42,019 nt of DNA from Arcicella sp038230735 (GCA_038230735.1 JBBRMR010000042.1:1-42019); one strand, 5' to 3'; counted from the first letter of the stretch, positions 32,198 to 41,304 are shown. Translations and numbers: made by a program. Notes: generated from the sequence alone by a model not told the origin.

Positions 32198-33817
32198 ATG
32201 TTAAATGTATCAAATATTTCTCTCCGTTTCGGAAAACGGGTACTTTTTGAAGATGTAAATATCAAGTTTATCGAAGGCAACTGTTATGGTCTTATCGGGG
32301 CAAATGGTGCTGGAAAATCTACTTTCTTGAAAATTCTTTCGGGCGAAATTGATTCGCAAACGGGTTCAATTTCAATGAACCCTGGGGAAAGGATGTCTAT
32401 CCTAAAACAAAATCATTTTGAATACGAAGAAGTGCCTGTGCTTCAAGCCGTTATTATGGGTAATAAGCGTCTTTATGACATCATGATTGAGAAAGATGCT
32501 TTGTATTTAAAGGAAGATTTTACCGAAGAAGATGGCAACCGTGCTGGCGACCTTGAAGCTGAATTTGCTGAAATGAATGGCTACGAAGCCGAGTCTGAGG
32601 CGGGTTCGCTTTTGAGCGGTTTGGGCATCAAAGAAGATTTGCACTATACCTTGATGAAAGACGTTTCGGGCGGGGATAAAGTGAAAATTCTCTTGGCACA
32701 AGCCTTGTTGGGAGCTCCTGATATATTATTATTGGATGAACCTACCAACAACTTAGATATCGAATCTATCCTGTGGTTAGAGAATTTTTTGATTAATTTC
32801 AAAAATACCGTGATTGTAGTTTCTCACGATAGACACTTTTTGGATAACGTTTGTACGCACATTGCCGATTTGGACTTTGGCAAGATTCAGCTTTATGGCG
32901 GTACGTACACTTTTTGGTACGAATCTTCGCAATTAGCGGCTCGCCAGCGTTCAGACCAAAACAAGAAATCTGATGAAAAGCGGAAGGAATTAGAAGAATT
33001 TATCCGAAGATTCTCCGCCAACGTTTCCAAGTCGAAACAGGCAACTTCTCGCCAAAAAATGTTGGATAAATTGCAAGTTGATGACATCAAACCATCATCA
33101 CGCCGTTATCCATTCTTGAACTTCAAACCAGAGCGTGAAGCAGGTGACCAATTGCTTTCAGTAGAAGGTTTATCAGCTAAAAATCAAGAAGGTGAATATT
33201 TGTTCAAAAACTTAAATTTCACTCTTTCTAAGGGCGACAAATTGGCAGTTCTTTCTCGTGACTCATTGGCTGTCAGTGCTTTATTCGATATTCTCATGGG
33301 TGAACGTAAAGCGGACGGAGGAACTTTTCAGTGGGGAGTGACGACTACGCAGGCATATTTACCGAATGATAACGCCAAATATTTTGATGATGGCTCCATG
33401 AATTTAGTAGATTGGTTACGTCAATATTCAGTTGAAAAAGACGAATCATTTATTCGTGGATTTTTGGGAAGAATGTTGTTTTCGGGTGATGAAGCCTTGA
33501 AAAAATGTACCGTTATTTCAGGGGGAGAAAAACAGCGTTGTATGTTCTCACGGATGATGCTGTCGGGGGCAAATGTTGCCATTTTTGACGAACCCACCAA
33601 TCACTTAGACCTGGAATCAATCACGGCATTGAACAATGGAATGGTCGATTTCGCAGGAACGATGTTATTTACCTGCCATGACCATCAATTAACTGAAACC
33701 GTAGCCAACAGAATTTTAGAATTAGGACCAAAAGGTTATTTGGATAAGTTGATGAATTTTGACGATTATATTACGGACGAACGAGTGAAGACTCAGAAAA
33801 CAGCGATTTACGTCTAA
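32198..33817 (+). CDS. ABC-F family ATPase with degenerate second Walker A
   Basis: The 539-residue protein has two ATP-binding cassettes and no membrane segments, as in ribosome-associated ABC-F factors (YbiT-like arrangement). Cassette 1 is intact: Walker A G34-ANGAGKST, signature VSGGDKVKILLAQ and Walker B ILLLDEPTNNLD. Cassette 2 has a good signature (ISGGEKQRCMFSRMM) and Walker B (VAIFDEPTNHLD). Where Walker A should be it reads SRDSLAVSA (about residues 353-361), without the glycines, lysine and Ser/Thr. The linker between cassettes is long and basic (KSKQATSRQKMLDKLQVDDI). Such proteins act on the ribosomal E site or tRNA; the exact role here is unknown. Confidence 0.9.
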   Translation: MLNVSNISLRFGKRVLFEDVNIKFIEGNCYGLIGANGAGKSTFLKILSGEIDSQTGSISMNPGERMSILKQNHFEYEEVPVLQAVIMGNKRLYDIMIEKDALYLKEDFTEEDGNRAGDLEAEFAEMNGYEAESEAGSLLSGLGIKEDLHYTLMKDVSGGDKVKILLAQALLGAPDILLLDEPTNNLDIESILWLENFLINFKNTVIVVSHDRHFLDNVCTHIADLDFGKIQLYGGTYTFWYESSQLAARQRSDQNKKSDEKRKELEEFIRRFSANVSKSKQATSRQKMLDKLQVDDIKPSSRRYPFLNFKPEREAGDQLLSVEGLSAKNQEGEYLFKNLNFTLSKGDKLAVLSRDSLAVSALFDILMGERKADGGTFQWGVTTTQAYLPNDNAKYFDDGSMNLVDWLRQYSVEKDESFIRGFLGRMLFSGDEALKKCTVISGGEKQRCMFSRMMLSGANVAIFDEPTNHLDLESITALNNGMVDFAGTMLFTCHDHQLTETVANRILELGPKGYLDKLMNFDDYITDERVKTQKTAIYV

Positions 33818-33824
33818 TAGATAT

Positions 33825-33877
33825 GAGTTACGAATTATGAGATATGAAATTTTATGCTATCTCATAATTCATAACTC
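33825..33877. repeat. A+T-rich inverted repeat between ABC-F and methyltransferase genes
   Basis: The 20-base arms (33825-33844 and 33858-33877) pair with one mismatch around a 13-base loop; the left arm begins GAGTTACGAATTATGAG. It lies eight bases after the ABC-F stop and ends ten bases before the ATG of the methyltransferase gene. Confidence 0.65.
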
Positions 33878-33887
33878 TTTTAAACTC

Positions 33888-34394
33888 ATGGAAATATTCA
33901 CGAAATACATTGACTCGCCTTTGGGAGAACTGGAAATCTCGGCAACGGAAGAATATTTGACTTCCGTTTTGTTTGTGAATGCTCAGAAAAAGCCAAGTCC
34001 ACGTAAAGCTATTTCGGAATATATTCCTGCTGTAATTGAGGAATATATCAGGCAAATAACTGAATATTTTGAAGGAAATCGTACAGAATTTGATTTAAAA
34101 ATCAACCACGAAGGCACTGATTTTCAGAAAGTTGTGTGGAAAGAATTAGAGAATATTCCTTTTGGTAAGACCATTTCGTATTTGGAACTTTCTCGCAGAA
34201 TTGGCAACGAAAAAGCCATCCGAGCGGTGGGTACGACCAATGGGAATAACAAGTTCAACATCATCGTACCATGCCATCGAGTAATTGGTTCAAACGGTTC
34301 ATTAGTGGGATATGGGGGAGATTTGTGGAGGAAAAAATGGCTTTTGGAACACGAAGCTAAGACCACTGGAAATTATCAAATAAATTTGTTTTAG
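33888..34394 (+). CDS. ogt: Methylated-DNA--[protein]-cysteine S-methyltransferase
   Basis: The 168-residue protein removes methyl groups from O6-methylguanine in DNA by transfer to its own cysteine. The active site is NIIVPC129HRVIGSNG, and the C-terminal domain has VVWKELENIPFGKTISY, RAVGTTNGNN and GYGGDLWRKKWLLEHE. The start MEIFTKYIDSPLGEL at 33888 fits the family; the open frame upstream runs through the inverted repeat. The symbol ogt is used for the family; Ada-type regulation is not visible. Confidence 0.93.
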   Translation: MEIFTKYIDSPLGELEISATEEYLTSVLFVNAQKKPSPRKAISEYIPAVIEEYIRQITEYFEGNRTEFDLKINHEGTDFQKVVWKELENIPFGKTISYLELSRRIGNEKAIRAVGTTNGNNKFNIIVPCHRVIGSNGSLVGYGGDLWRKKWLLEHEAKTTGNYQINLF

Positions 34395-34401
34395 GCAAAA
34401 T

Positions 34402-34427
34402 CTTACAGGTTTAAAAAAACCTATAAG
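34402..34427. terminator. Hairpin between convergent genes
   Basis: CTTACAGGTTT and AAACCTATAAG pair with one mismatch around AAAA. No long T-run follows on either strand, so terminator strength is doubtful. Confidence 0.45.
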
Positions 34428-34470
34428 GGTTATCGCTAAGTCAAAGCACAACTAAAAATCATAAATAATA

Positions 34471-34917
34471 TCATTTTACCGAAATAAAAATATCCACTTC
34501 GGCATCGGTCATATTCATAGATTTATTACCATATACCTCAAAATCAGCTACATAGCTTCTTTCAATTTCTGAATTCCAGATTTCTCCCCACTTTCTTTGT
34601 ACGCAATCGGGAAATTTTCCCTTAGCAGTAAATTTTTGGTATTCACTCGTTGGGATTTCTTTGCTAACTAATCCATTGGCAATGTTATCTAAGGAGGAGA
34701 CCTGATAACCGATGATGTTGGTATAGTCGCCATTATGGTCTGATTCGTAATCAGTATAAATGGAATAAATATCATCTGAAACCTTATTAGGTATCTTTTT
34801 AGTCGTGTTTTCGCCAATAAACTTACTCCAAAGTTTGCCTAAATCATTGGCAGCTTTTTGATTATTTGTCCTAATACTAATACCGACAATTTTGAAGGAT
34901 TGCTGATTATTTGTCAT
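34471..34917 (-). CDS. GyrI/AraC effector-binding-like domain protein
   Basis: The 148-residue protein has the features of the GyrI-like/Cass2 effector-binding fold. It has KIVGISIRTNNQKAANDLGKLW at the start, DDIYSIYTDYESDHNGDYTNIIGYQVSS in the middle (split from a longer run), EYQKFTAKGKFPDCVQRKWGEIW, and DFEVYG near the end followed by a strand DAEVDIFISVK. The fold binds small cationic or hydrophobic molecules, and some members protect against toxins. There is no DNA-binding domain. A TAACTTTG box with an overlapping dyad lies upstream. Confidence 0.78.
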   Translation of the reverse strand: MTNNQQSFKIVGISIRTNNQKAANDLGKLWSKFIGENTTKKIPNKVSDDIYSIYTDYESDHNGDYTNIIGYQVSSLDNIANGLVSKEIPTSEYQKFTAKGKFPDCVQRKWGEIWNSEIERSYVADFEVYGNKSMNMTDAEVDIFISVK

Positions 34918-34929
34918 CTGTTTTTATTC

Positions 34930-34964
34930 CAAAGTTAAGAGAGACGAATGACAACAGTATGTCA
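34930..34964 (-). promoter_or_regulatory. Putative promoter and dyad for the GyrI-like gene
   Basis: The minus strand reads TAACTTTG at 34930-34937 (TAnnTTTG). Just upstream, TGACA-N6-TGTCA (34949-34964) is a perfect short dyad where a -33 element would lie, a possible operator. Confidence 0.35.
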
Positions 34965-34980
34965 GTAGGATTCAGAAAAA

Positions 34981-36342
34981 TCAATGAATCGTTATTCCTT
35001 TAATTCTTCTGTATAAATCCACAGCAAAAAGGTCCGACATCCCCGCAATAAAATCCACAACTGACTGAATGTTAGCGTATAAATTGTCATGCTGGGTGCT
35101 AAATTGCTTCGGTACTAACTGAATTAATTTCTTGGATTTATCTCTACTTGGGTGCAAAACTGCCGTAACAAATTCGTCCAACAAATCACCAATGACATTA
35201 TATCCCGCAATTTCAATTTCGATAACTGATTTGTGATTATAAATATCCCGAATCGAAATTTCATCCACTTTTTTCAAGCAATTAGTAGTATGGTTATCTA
35301 AAATATCAATCAAAGACTTGTTCAATTGTCCCGATAAAATGGCATCTTCGTATTGCATAAAAATCTCCGTACATTTCTGAGTCAAGAGGTTTATCAACAT
35401 GGCACGCAGAAACGATAGCTTTTCATTATTATCAATAATTCTTGGTAACTTATTATTTTTCAAGTAGTTATATGTCTTTTCATCATTTTTCCAAAAAGGT
35501 AAAAGCAAATCCATCACCTGCTGAACCGTCAAAATTCTGAGGCGATGGGCATCTTCCAAATCAATGATTCTGTAACAAATATCATCGGCGGCTTCCATCA
35601 AATACACGAAAGGATGGCGAGCAAAAGTATTGGTTTCATCGTCCAAAACGGTAATGTCCAATTCAGTGGCTACTTTTCGGTAAGTTTCAATTTCTGAATC
35701 AAAAAATCCTGATTTCTTCGTACCGATTAATCCCGCCTTTTTATTGAAACCATGACTTGAATCCGTTGGATATTTCACAATGGAAGCAAGGGTGGCGTAA
35801 GTCAATTGATGTCCATTTTGGGGATTGGTCAAAATCCTGAAAGCATTAGCATTTCCTTCAAATTTCCGAAAGTCATTCAACTGATTTTCAGATAGTTCCG
35901 CTTCCAACGTATCCCGAGTTTCGTCCATTAGATTATCAAAATAATTACGAATTGCCGACTCGCCTGAATGTCCAAAAGGGGGATTCCCGATGTCGTGTGC
36001 CAAGCAAGAAGTGGCGATAACGGTGGGTAAATCGTAGCGGTAAAACTCGTGAAAATTGGCATCTTCTTCGGGGTATTTTTTGGAAATATTTACGCCAATT
36101 GCTTTCCCCAAAGACCGCCCAACCGAGGCAACTTCCAAACTGTGCGTTAAGCGATTATGCACGAAAATAGGACCTGGGACAGGAAAAACCTGCGTCTTAT
36201 TTTGCATCCTTCTAAAAGGCGAAGAAAAGATAAGTCGGTCATAATCACGCAAGTAGGCATTGCGGATGGGGTCAATGTTTTCACCTTCGTAACGATGTTC
36301 CGCCCCGAGCCTTTTGCTGGTATAAAGAGAATTCCAATTCAT
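34981..36342 (-). CDS. dgt: Deoxyguanosinetriphosphate triphosphohydrolase-like HD protein
   Basis: The 453-residue enzyme hydrolyses dGTP (or other dNTPs) to the nucleoside and triphosphate. HD metal ligands are H67 (NRLTHSLEVASVGR) and H116-D117 (SCLAHDIGNPPFGHSGE), followed by RNYFDNL, FEGNANAFRIL and the later YLMEAADDICYRIIDLEDA with the last Asp. The start MNWNSLYTSKRLG and DRLIFSSPFRRMQNKTQVF match dNTPase family blocks. It is cytoplasmic. Roles range from dNTP pool control to phage restriction; nothing here decides. It stands alone between the GyrI-like gene and a divergent secreted protein. Confidence 0.94.
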   Translation of the reverse strand: MNWNSLYTSKRLGAEHRYEGENIDPIRNAYLRDYDRLIFSSPFRRMQNKTQVFPVPGPIFVHNRLTHSLEVASVGRSLGKAIGVNISKKYPEEDANFHEFYRYDLPTVIATSCLAHDIGNPPFGHSGESAIRNYFDNLMDETRDTLEAELSENQLNDFRKFEGNANAFRILTNPQNGHQLTYATLASIVKYPTDSSHGFNKKAGLIGTKKSGFFDSEIETYRKVATELDITVLDDETNTFARHPFVYLMEAADDICYRIIDLEDAHRLRILTVQQVMDLLLPFWKNDEKTYNYLKNNKLPRIIDNNEKLSFLRAMLINLLTQKCTEIFMQYEDAILSGQLNKSLIDILDNHTTNCLKKVDEISIRDIYNHKSVIEIEIAGYNVIGDLLDEFVTAVLHPSRDKSKKLIQLVPKQFSTQHDNLYANIQSVVDFIAGMSDLFAVDLYRRIKGITIH

Positions 36343-36583
36343 ATTTTGTGATTTTTGTAATTCAAAATGAGTGTATTTGACTATTTCAACAAAATTTGGG
36401 GCAAATTAATATAAAAATGTGGTTGTTTCTTTTTGACACGATGAAAATGGTAAATTCCTGATAATTAAAATTGTAGTCCCCTACCTCCATCAAACTTTAA
36501 CAAAAGATTAACATCTTCATCAATAATACTTTGAGTGTTTTATGGTTCTAATGGCTAAACAAGAAATTTAACCAATCAAGAAC

Positions 36584-37591
36584 ATGAAAAAATATAGAAT
36601 GGCGGTAATAATAGTGATATCCACTATTTCATCGGCAATGGCTCAATATGGTAATCAAGGATACGCCAATAATGATGATAGATATTATTATGACAATGAT
36701 TTTGATTGGCATTGGGATATTAGAGTACGGATTAGTGATGGTATTCAGCGGGGATTAATTACCCAGTATGAGTCCAATTTGTTATTTCGCCGTTTGGAGG
36801 ATTTGGAACGAAAAGAATACGCTTATCAATCGGATGGTTTTTATAATAGTTATGAACAACAGGAAATCTGGAATAATGTCATATATCTTAACCGTCAGGT
36901 GGGAGTAGAATTATCTGATTATGACCGTAATTTCTACGGATTTGATGTTTATGGGTATGACCGACGGGGGTATTCAAGACAGTATTATCAAGGTGGTTAC
37001 GATTTTTTTAGATTTGATAAAAGAGGTTTTGGTAGTGCCCGATTAGGTTACGTTCCACGCCCAAATTATGACGGTTGGTGCAGAAATCACGATAACCGAA
37101 TTGCCAACAGATACTATACCGAAAGAAGAGAATATTCCAATAGAGGAAATTTTCAACGAGGTAATGAAAGAGAGGATAAAAACCGTAGAGGAGGATACAA
37201 TAATCAATATCCTAATAATTCTAATCAAGGAGAGAACAATAGAAATTGGGGTGATAGAAATGATAGAAATTCTCAAGTTGAAGGAAATCGTATAGAACAA
37301 CCTAAGAATGGAGGGAGTTATTCACAAGGCAATCGTCAAGACCAACCCAATAATGGGAATAATAGAAACGGTGGCTATACACAAGGCAATCGGATTGACC
37401 AACCCATTCCGCAACCCAATACTGGTGGAGATGGAAATGATGGTAACTCACCAAGGAATCGACAAGACCGACCCGTTGCACTGCCCAATGTTGGTGGAGA
37501 TGATAACCCAAGAAATGGAAAGAATGATTGGAATATGAATAGAGGAGGAGTAAACAAAGAACGCCCTTCTGGAAGAAGAGAAAATGATTAA
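36584..37591 (+). CDS. Secreted Asn/Gly/Arg-rich low-complexity protein
   Basis: The 335-residue protein starts with a signal peptide (MKKYRMAVIIVISTISSAMAQ). Residues about 25-130 form a Tyr/Asp-rich domain with two helical stretches (VRISDGIQRGLITQYESNLL and EQQEIWNNVIYLNRQVGVEL). From about residue 170 to the end the sequence is disordered and rich in N, G, R, Q, D and P, with imperfect repeats such as QGNRQDQPNNGN, QGNRIDQPIPQP and RNRQDRPVALPN. No known enzymatic motif is present. Related Bacteroidota proteins are of unknown role; an envelope or matrix protein is possible. A strong terminator lies four bases after the stop. Confidence 0.75.
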   Translation: MKKYRMAVIIVISTISSAMAQYGNQGYANNDDRYYYDNDFDWHWDIRVRISDGIQRGLITQYESNLLFRRLEDLERKEYAYQSDGFYNSYEQQEIWNNVIYLNRQVGVELSDYDRNFYGFDVYGYDRRGYSRQYYQGGYDFFRFDKRGFGSARLGYVPRPNYDGWCRNHDNRIANRYYTERREYSNRGNFQRGNEREDKNRRGGYNNQYPNNSNQGENNRNWGDRNDRNSQVEGNRIEQPKNGGSYSQGNRQDQPNNGNNRNGGYTQGNRIDQPIPQPNTGGDGNDGNSPRNRQDRPVALPNVGGDDNPRNGKNDWNMNRGGVNKERPSGRREND

Positions 37592-37594
37592 CCT

Positions 37595-37629
37595 AAAAAG
37601 CCAGCAAAAACATTTTTGCTGGCTTTTTT
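37595..37629 (+). terminator. Strong intrinsic terminator after the low-complexity protein gene
   Basis: AAAAAGCCAGCAAAAA and TTTTTGCTGGCTTTTT form a perfect stem around two bases, ending in a T-run. It would also work for the convergent CHRD gene on the minus strand only weakly, being ~80 bases past its stop. Confidence 0.9.
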
Positions 37630-37709
37630 ACGAGTAGAAAACGATAATGAATTAAATTTTTAAATGTGATAACTTACTGTAAAGCAGCAAATTATCTTAA
37701 AATTCATCA

Positions 37710-38477
37710 TTATTTCACTGACAATTGTCCACGAATCTCACCATTTGGAGCGGCAGCAGAGTGAATATTAACGTAATATAAACCAGCTTTTAAATCAGCT
37801 TCTTGCTCTGCAGTCAAAGCAGATGTTGAGAAACTGAATGGGCTTACAAAAGTTTTACCTAAATCAAAAACTACTGGACCTGCCACACCAGCTGCACCCT
37901 TGTGGATATGCCAGATGGTTGGCGTTAATCCTAAATAGCTAACTTGAACAGTCAAAATTTTGGTTGAATTATTGAATTTACCCGATACCGAACCTTGGGC
38001 AGCACTTGGTGTTAAAGCCAATTGACCACGAATCTCACCACCAGGATTTTTTGAAGAGTGAATGTTTACATAATTATTTCCTGCTAATAAATTAGTCTCT
38101 TGGTCAGTTGCCAATGCGAGGGGCGTTTTGTAAACAAGTGGAGAGGCAACTACATCTCCAAAGCTAAAAACCACTCCACCATTAGTCCCAGCCGCTGCAT
38201 TGTGAATATGCCAAATTGTTGGCGTAACTCCTTCGTAAGCAACATTCAAATTCAAAATTTTGGAAACAGTGCTGTAGTTTCCAGTAACTGTTCCTTTGGC
38301 AGTTGTTGTAACGGCTGGTACTTCGTTTGTACCTGCGAGGGTAGCATTAACTAAACGCAAATCTGCTGCGGGGGCTAATGTACTGGTAACGGTTTGTTCT
38401 GGATTTGCTTCTTCAGATTTACAGGCAGAAACCACACCAAGGGCAATAAAGAGAGCAAAGAGTTGAATCTTTTTCAT
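37710..38477 (-). CDS. Lipoprotein with two CHRD domains
   Basis: The 255-residue protein has a lipoprotein signal peptide (MKKIQLFALFIALGVVSAC) with lipobox cysteine C19. Two CHRD domains follow, each with G-T-V-T/S-G-x-(Y/F)-(S/N) near the start, the strand TPTIWHIHxxAAG, and Y-V-N-I-H-S ... P-(G/N)-GEIRGQL at the end. The two copies are closely similar. CHRD domains are beta-sandwich modules first described in chordin; the bacterial function is unknown. It is probably anchored in the outer membrane or at the cell surface. Confidence 0.92.
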   Translation of the reverse strand: MKKIQLFALFIALGVVSACKSEEANPEQTVTSTLAPAADLRLVNATLAGTNEVPAVTTTAKGTVTGNYSTVSKILNLNVAYEGVTPTIWHIHNAAAGTNGGVVFSFGDVVASPLVYKTPLALATDQETNLLAGNNYVNIHSSKNPGGEIRGQLALTPSAAQGSVSGKFNNSTKILTVQVSYLGLTPTIWHIHKGAAGVAGPVVFDLGKTFVSPFSFSTSALTAEQEADLKAGLYYVNIHSAAAPNGEIRGQLSVK

Positions 38478-38584
38478 AATGTTGTTTTTATTAATTATAG
38501 TGAATATTACTGATATGATTTTGTTTAAATCATTGCATATACGAGAAAAACCACGAAATGGTTGCTATTGTTATAAATAAAATC

Positions 38585-39637
38585 TCAAATATTTTCTCTG
38601 CGTATTCCCTCAATCTCTAAAATTAAATCTTGACCATACGCTGAGGCAGGTGTTTGATAGCCTATTTTTAGATTTCCTTCCAACACTTTTTTCGTGATAT
38701 TTAGTGCCGTTAAAGCCGTAAGGGTATAACCTTCCATCCCAAATATTCTGGCTTCTACGGATTGTCCTTTGGCGTTGGTAGCTTTACCCCAAATGCGGGT
38801 CTGAGCATTATTTTGGGTACTTTCATCGGGTCCGACCAATGATTTGCTTACTCGTTTTCTGATAATATTTTGTACCCAAGAACTCCTCAATAACCAACCC
38901 AAATAATTGCCCATCCGTGCAAACATTACACCCGATTTAGGCATACCCGTAAAGGTCTCAATATTAGGAATTTGGGTAGTATAAAACGCCGTAGAAACAT
39001 CACCCCATGGTATCGCCATGCAGTGCGTTTTATGGTTATTTTCAAAAGAAACGTCAATCGTTTTATGGGCAACTGGTACGGCTTTTAGCTTACCATTTTC
39101 TCTGATGAACCCATCTTTCCCCAGACTTTCCACCATCGTTTGAGCCGTGCCGTGCGAGATTCCGCCATTGATATTGGTGAAAGCTAATTGTAAATGCGTG
39201 GCATCGGGCAGGCGATTTTTGAGGTATAAAGCCATGCAATCAGTAGGCACAACATCAAACCCCACGCCCGACATCATCATTATTTTGGCTTCAACGGCTT
39301 GTTGATGCAAAGCAATTCCTTGCTCAAAAACTTCAATTTCGCCCGTGATGTCCAAGTAATGTACGCCCGTCCGCAAACAAGCCGATTGCATTTGTTTAGC
39401 GGTTTTGGAAAAGGGTCCCGCACAATGCAGAACTACGGTAAATTCCTTCAAAACAGTTTCTAATTGAACGGCGTTATCCAAATCTGCCATGCGATATTCC
39501 AAGTCATGAAAATTGGCTAATGCTTTAATAGTCATTTCATTACGACCTGAAAGTACGGGTGTAATGCCAAGTTTAACAGCGTGTTTAATGACCAAACCTG
39601 CCGTGTAGCCAGTTGCACCGTAAAGGAGAAATTTCAT
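38585..39637 (-). CDS. Saccharopine-dehydrogenase-like NAD(P)-binding reductase
   Basis: The 350-residue protein begins MKFLLYGATGYTAGLVIKHA, a Rossmann dinucleotide-binding motif (G-A-T-G-x-T-G/A-x-x). It continues with VLHCAGPFSKTAKQM, TGVHYLDITGEIEVFE and GVGFDVVPTDCMALYLK, blocks of the saccharopine dehydrogenase/trans-acting enoyl reductase family. Relatives reduce or epimerise diverse substrates; the substrate is unknown. It is soluble, with no signal peptide. The gene lies downstream of the RecD-like helicase gene on the same strand, separated by a large hairpin (39708-39790). Confidence 0.87.
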   Translation of the reverse strand: MKFLLYGATGYTAGLVIKHAVKLGITPVLSGRNEMTIKALANFHDLEYRMADLDNAVQLETVLKEFTVVLHCAGPFSKTAKQMQSACLRTGVHYLDITGEIEVFEQGIALHQQAVEAKIMMMSGVGFDVVPTDCMALYLKNRLPDATHLQLAFTNINGGISHGTAQTMVESLGKDGFIRENGKLKAVPVAHKTIDVSFENNHKTHCMAIPWGDVSTAFYTTQIPNIETFTGMPKSGVMFARMGNYLGWLLRSSWVQNIIRKRVSKSLVGPDESTQNNAQTRIWGKATNAKGQSVEARIFGMEGYTLTALTALNITKKVLEGNLKIGYQTPASAYGQDLILEIEGIRRENI

Positions 39638-39707
39638 TATTTTTTTGGTTTTAGGAAGTTCTTAATCCCAGATTGGGGTAATTCAACTAATAAAGCACCT
39701 CTTTTTG

Positions 39708-39790
39708 TCTGAATTGGGATTCATCAGATTTAGGGATTTTTGGGATTAAAAATGGACTCAATCCCTAAATCTAATAAATCCAAATTCAGA
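39708..39790. repeat. 83-bp imperfect inverted repeat with 31-base arms
   Basis: The arms 39708-39738 and 39760-39790 match at 28 of 31 positions around a 21-base loop; the inner 13 bases (AGATTTAGGGATT) are perfect. In a minus-strand RNA two of the three mismatches become G-U pairs. It lies 50 bases past the helicase stop. Confidence 0.8.
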
Positions 39791-39839
39791 AATTATAGGT
39801 ATGATATTTTTTAGATGCTTCTTTACCCATACCCAATCC

Positions 39840-41294
39840 CTACTCCTCAATCACCGCATCCTCAAAAAACTCCTTGTGAAAATTCAAGAGAAATACCTCA
39901 TGCGTTGCACGTGTAATGGCGGTATATAGCCAGCGAATAAAGTCCTCATTTATCAATTCATCCGTTAAATATCCTTGGTCAATAAAAACCGCACTCCATT
40001 GTCCCCCTTGCGATTTGTGGGTTGTGAGGGCGTAGGCAAATTTTACTTGAAGAGCGTTCAAATAGGGGTCTTTGCGAATGGCTTCGTTGCGTTCTTTTTT
40101 ATTGACGATGTGGGCATAATCTTGGGCAACGGATTCATAAAGGGCTTTGTTTTCCTCTCTTGACATGGCGGGAGTATTTGAATAAAGCGTATCCATTAAT
40201 ACTTTGGCTTCAATATGCGGATGTTCGTCATAATCTAAAAGCCTTAAAGTCAGTGTAGTAAATCTAAAACCGTGCATTTCTTGTACGCCACGCATTTTCA
40301 TAATTTCTACAAAATCGCCATTTGCCAAAAATCCAGCGGGTGAATCTTCCCCGAGCCAATGATAATTATTTTTCACAATCATCAATAAATCACTGGTAGC
40401 AAGTTCGTCTTCCTGTCCAAAAATCCGTTGCCGAATATAACGATTATATTGAACGGCAGTTTTGTTTGAACGAGTTAGAATAATGGTATTTTCACGGTCA
40501 AATTTTCGGTAGGCATAATTCAAACCATCCTCCAATTTTTCGCCCGTCATTTTGAAAAAATCTCTAAAACCTTCGGTCGTAAAACTGATTTTATTGCTTT
40601 CAGATTTCAATAAATCCCGTAAATTGGTAGCATTGTACAAAATTCCCGACAAAGCATCCTGACGCATAACTTCGGTGAGTTCCTGTTCCAAAACCCCCAA
40701 ATGAAATTGCCCTTCGAGGTACTTTTTTTGTAAGGCGGGTGAGTCCAATTTGCCCACGGGAGGCAACTGGGCGGTATCTCCCACAAAAATTATCTTATTG
40801 CCATTATAGTCAGATTCGGGATTGGTGAAGACAAATTCCATCAAATCGGTCAATAATCCCGCCGAGCCAAAGTCGGCATCATCCGAAATCATGGAGGCTT
40901 CGTCAATGATAAAAACCGTATCAGTTGCGTAATTATTTTGGCGTTGAAATTCTAAGTTTCCCGTAAACTGATTTGCCACCTGCCGATAGATTTTCTTATG
41001 AATCGTCAAGGCTTTTTTATTGGAATAATTACCCATCACCTTCGCCGCCCGTCCCGTGGGAGCAAGCAAGACCGATTTTAGTCCAAATTTGGGTAAAACC
41101 TTGATAATGGTACTGATAACGGTAGTTTTCCCCGTACCCGCATACCCCCGAAGCAAAAAACAAAGCGGACCGAAATCATCTTTATTAGTCATAAAATTAT
41201 CCATTTGTCGGAATAATTCTACCTGCCCAGAGGTCGGTTCAAAGGGGAATTTTTGACGAAGGAGGAAGGAAGGATTGGGTTGATCGGTTGGCAT
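39840..41294 (-). CDS. RecD-like superfamily 1 DNA helicase
   Basis: The 484-residue protein has the motor motifs of a RecD2/Dda-type SF1 helicase: Walker A G50-YAGTGKTT, motif Ia (LLAPTGRAAKVM), Walker B IID131EASM, motif III (FVGDTAQLPPVG), motif IV (TIILTRSNKTAVQYN), motif V (YALTTHKSQGGQW) and motif VI (RWLYTAITRAT). ATP-dependent 5'-3' unwinding is expected. It is shorter than RecD of RecBCD and has no nuclease domain. It starts ten bases after the stop of the HNH gene on the same strand, so the two may be co-transcribed, although this helicase type is also a common chromosomal gene in Cytophagales. Confidence 0.92.
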   Translation of the reverse strand: MPTDQPNPSFLLRQKFPFEPTSGQVELFRQMDNFMTNKDDFGPLCFLLRGYAGTGKTTVISTIIKVLPKFGLKSVLLAPTGRAAKVMGNYSNKKALTIHKKIYRQVANQFTGNLEFQRQNNYATDTVFIIDEASMISDDADFGSAGLLTDLMEFVFTNPESDYNGNKIIFVGDTAQLPPVGKLDSPALQKKYLEGQFHLGVLEQELTEVMRQDALSGILYNATNLRDLLKSESNKISFTTEGFRDFFKMTGEKLEDGLNYAYRKFDRENTIILTRSNKTAVQYNRYIRQRIFGQEDELATSDLLMIVKNNYHWLGEDSPAGFLANGDFVEIMKMRGVQEMHGFRFTTLTLRLLDYDEHPHIEAKVLMDTLYSNTPAMSREENKALYESVAQDYAHIVNKKERNEAIRKDPYLNALQVKFAYALTTHKSQGGQWSAVFIDQGYLTDELINEDFIRWLYTAITRATHEVFLLNFHKEFFEDAVIEE

Positions 41295-41304
41295 TTATTC
41301 AATT

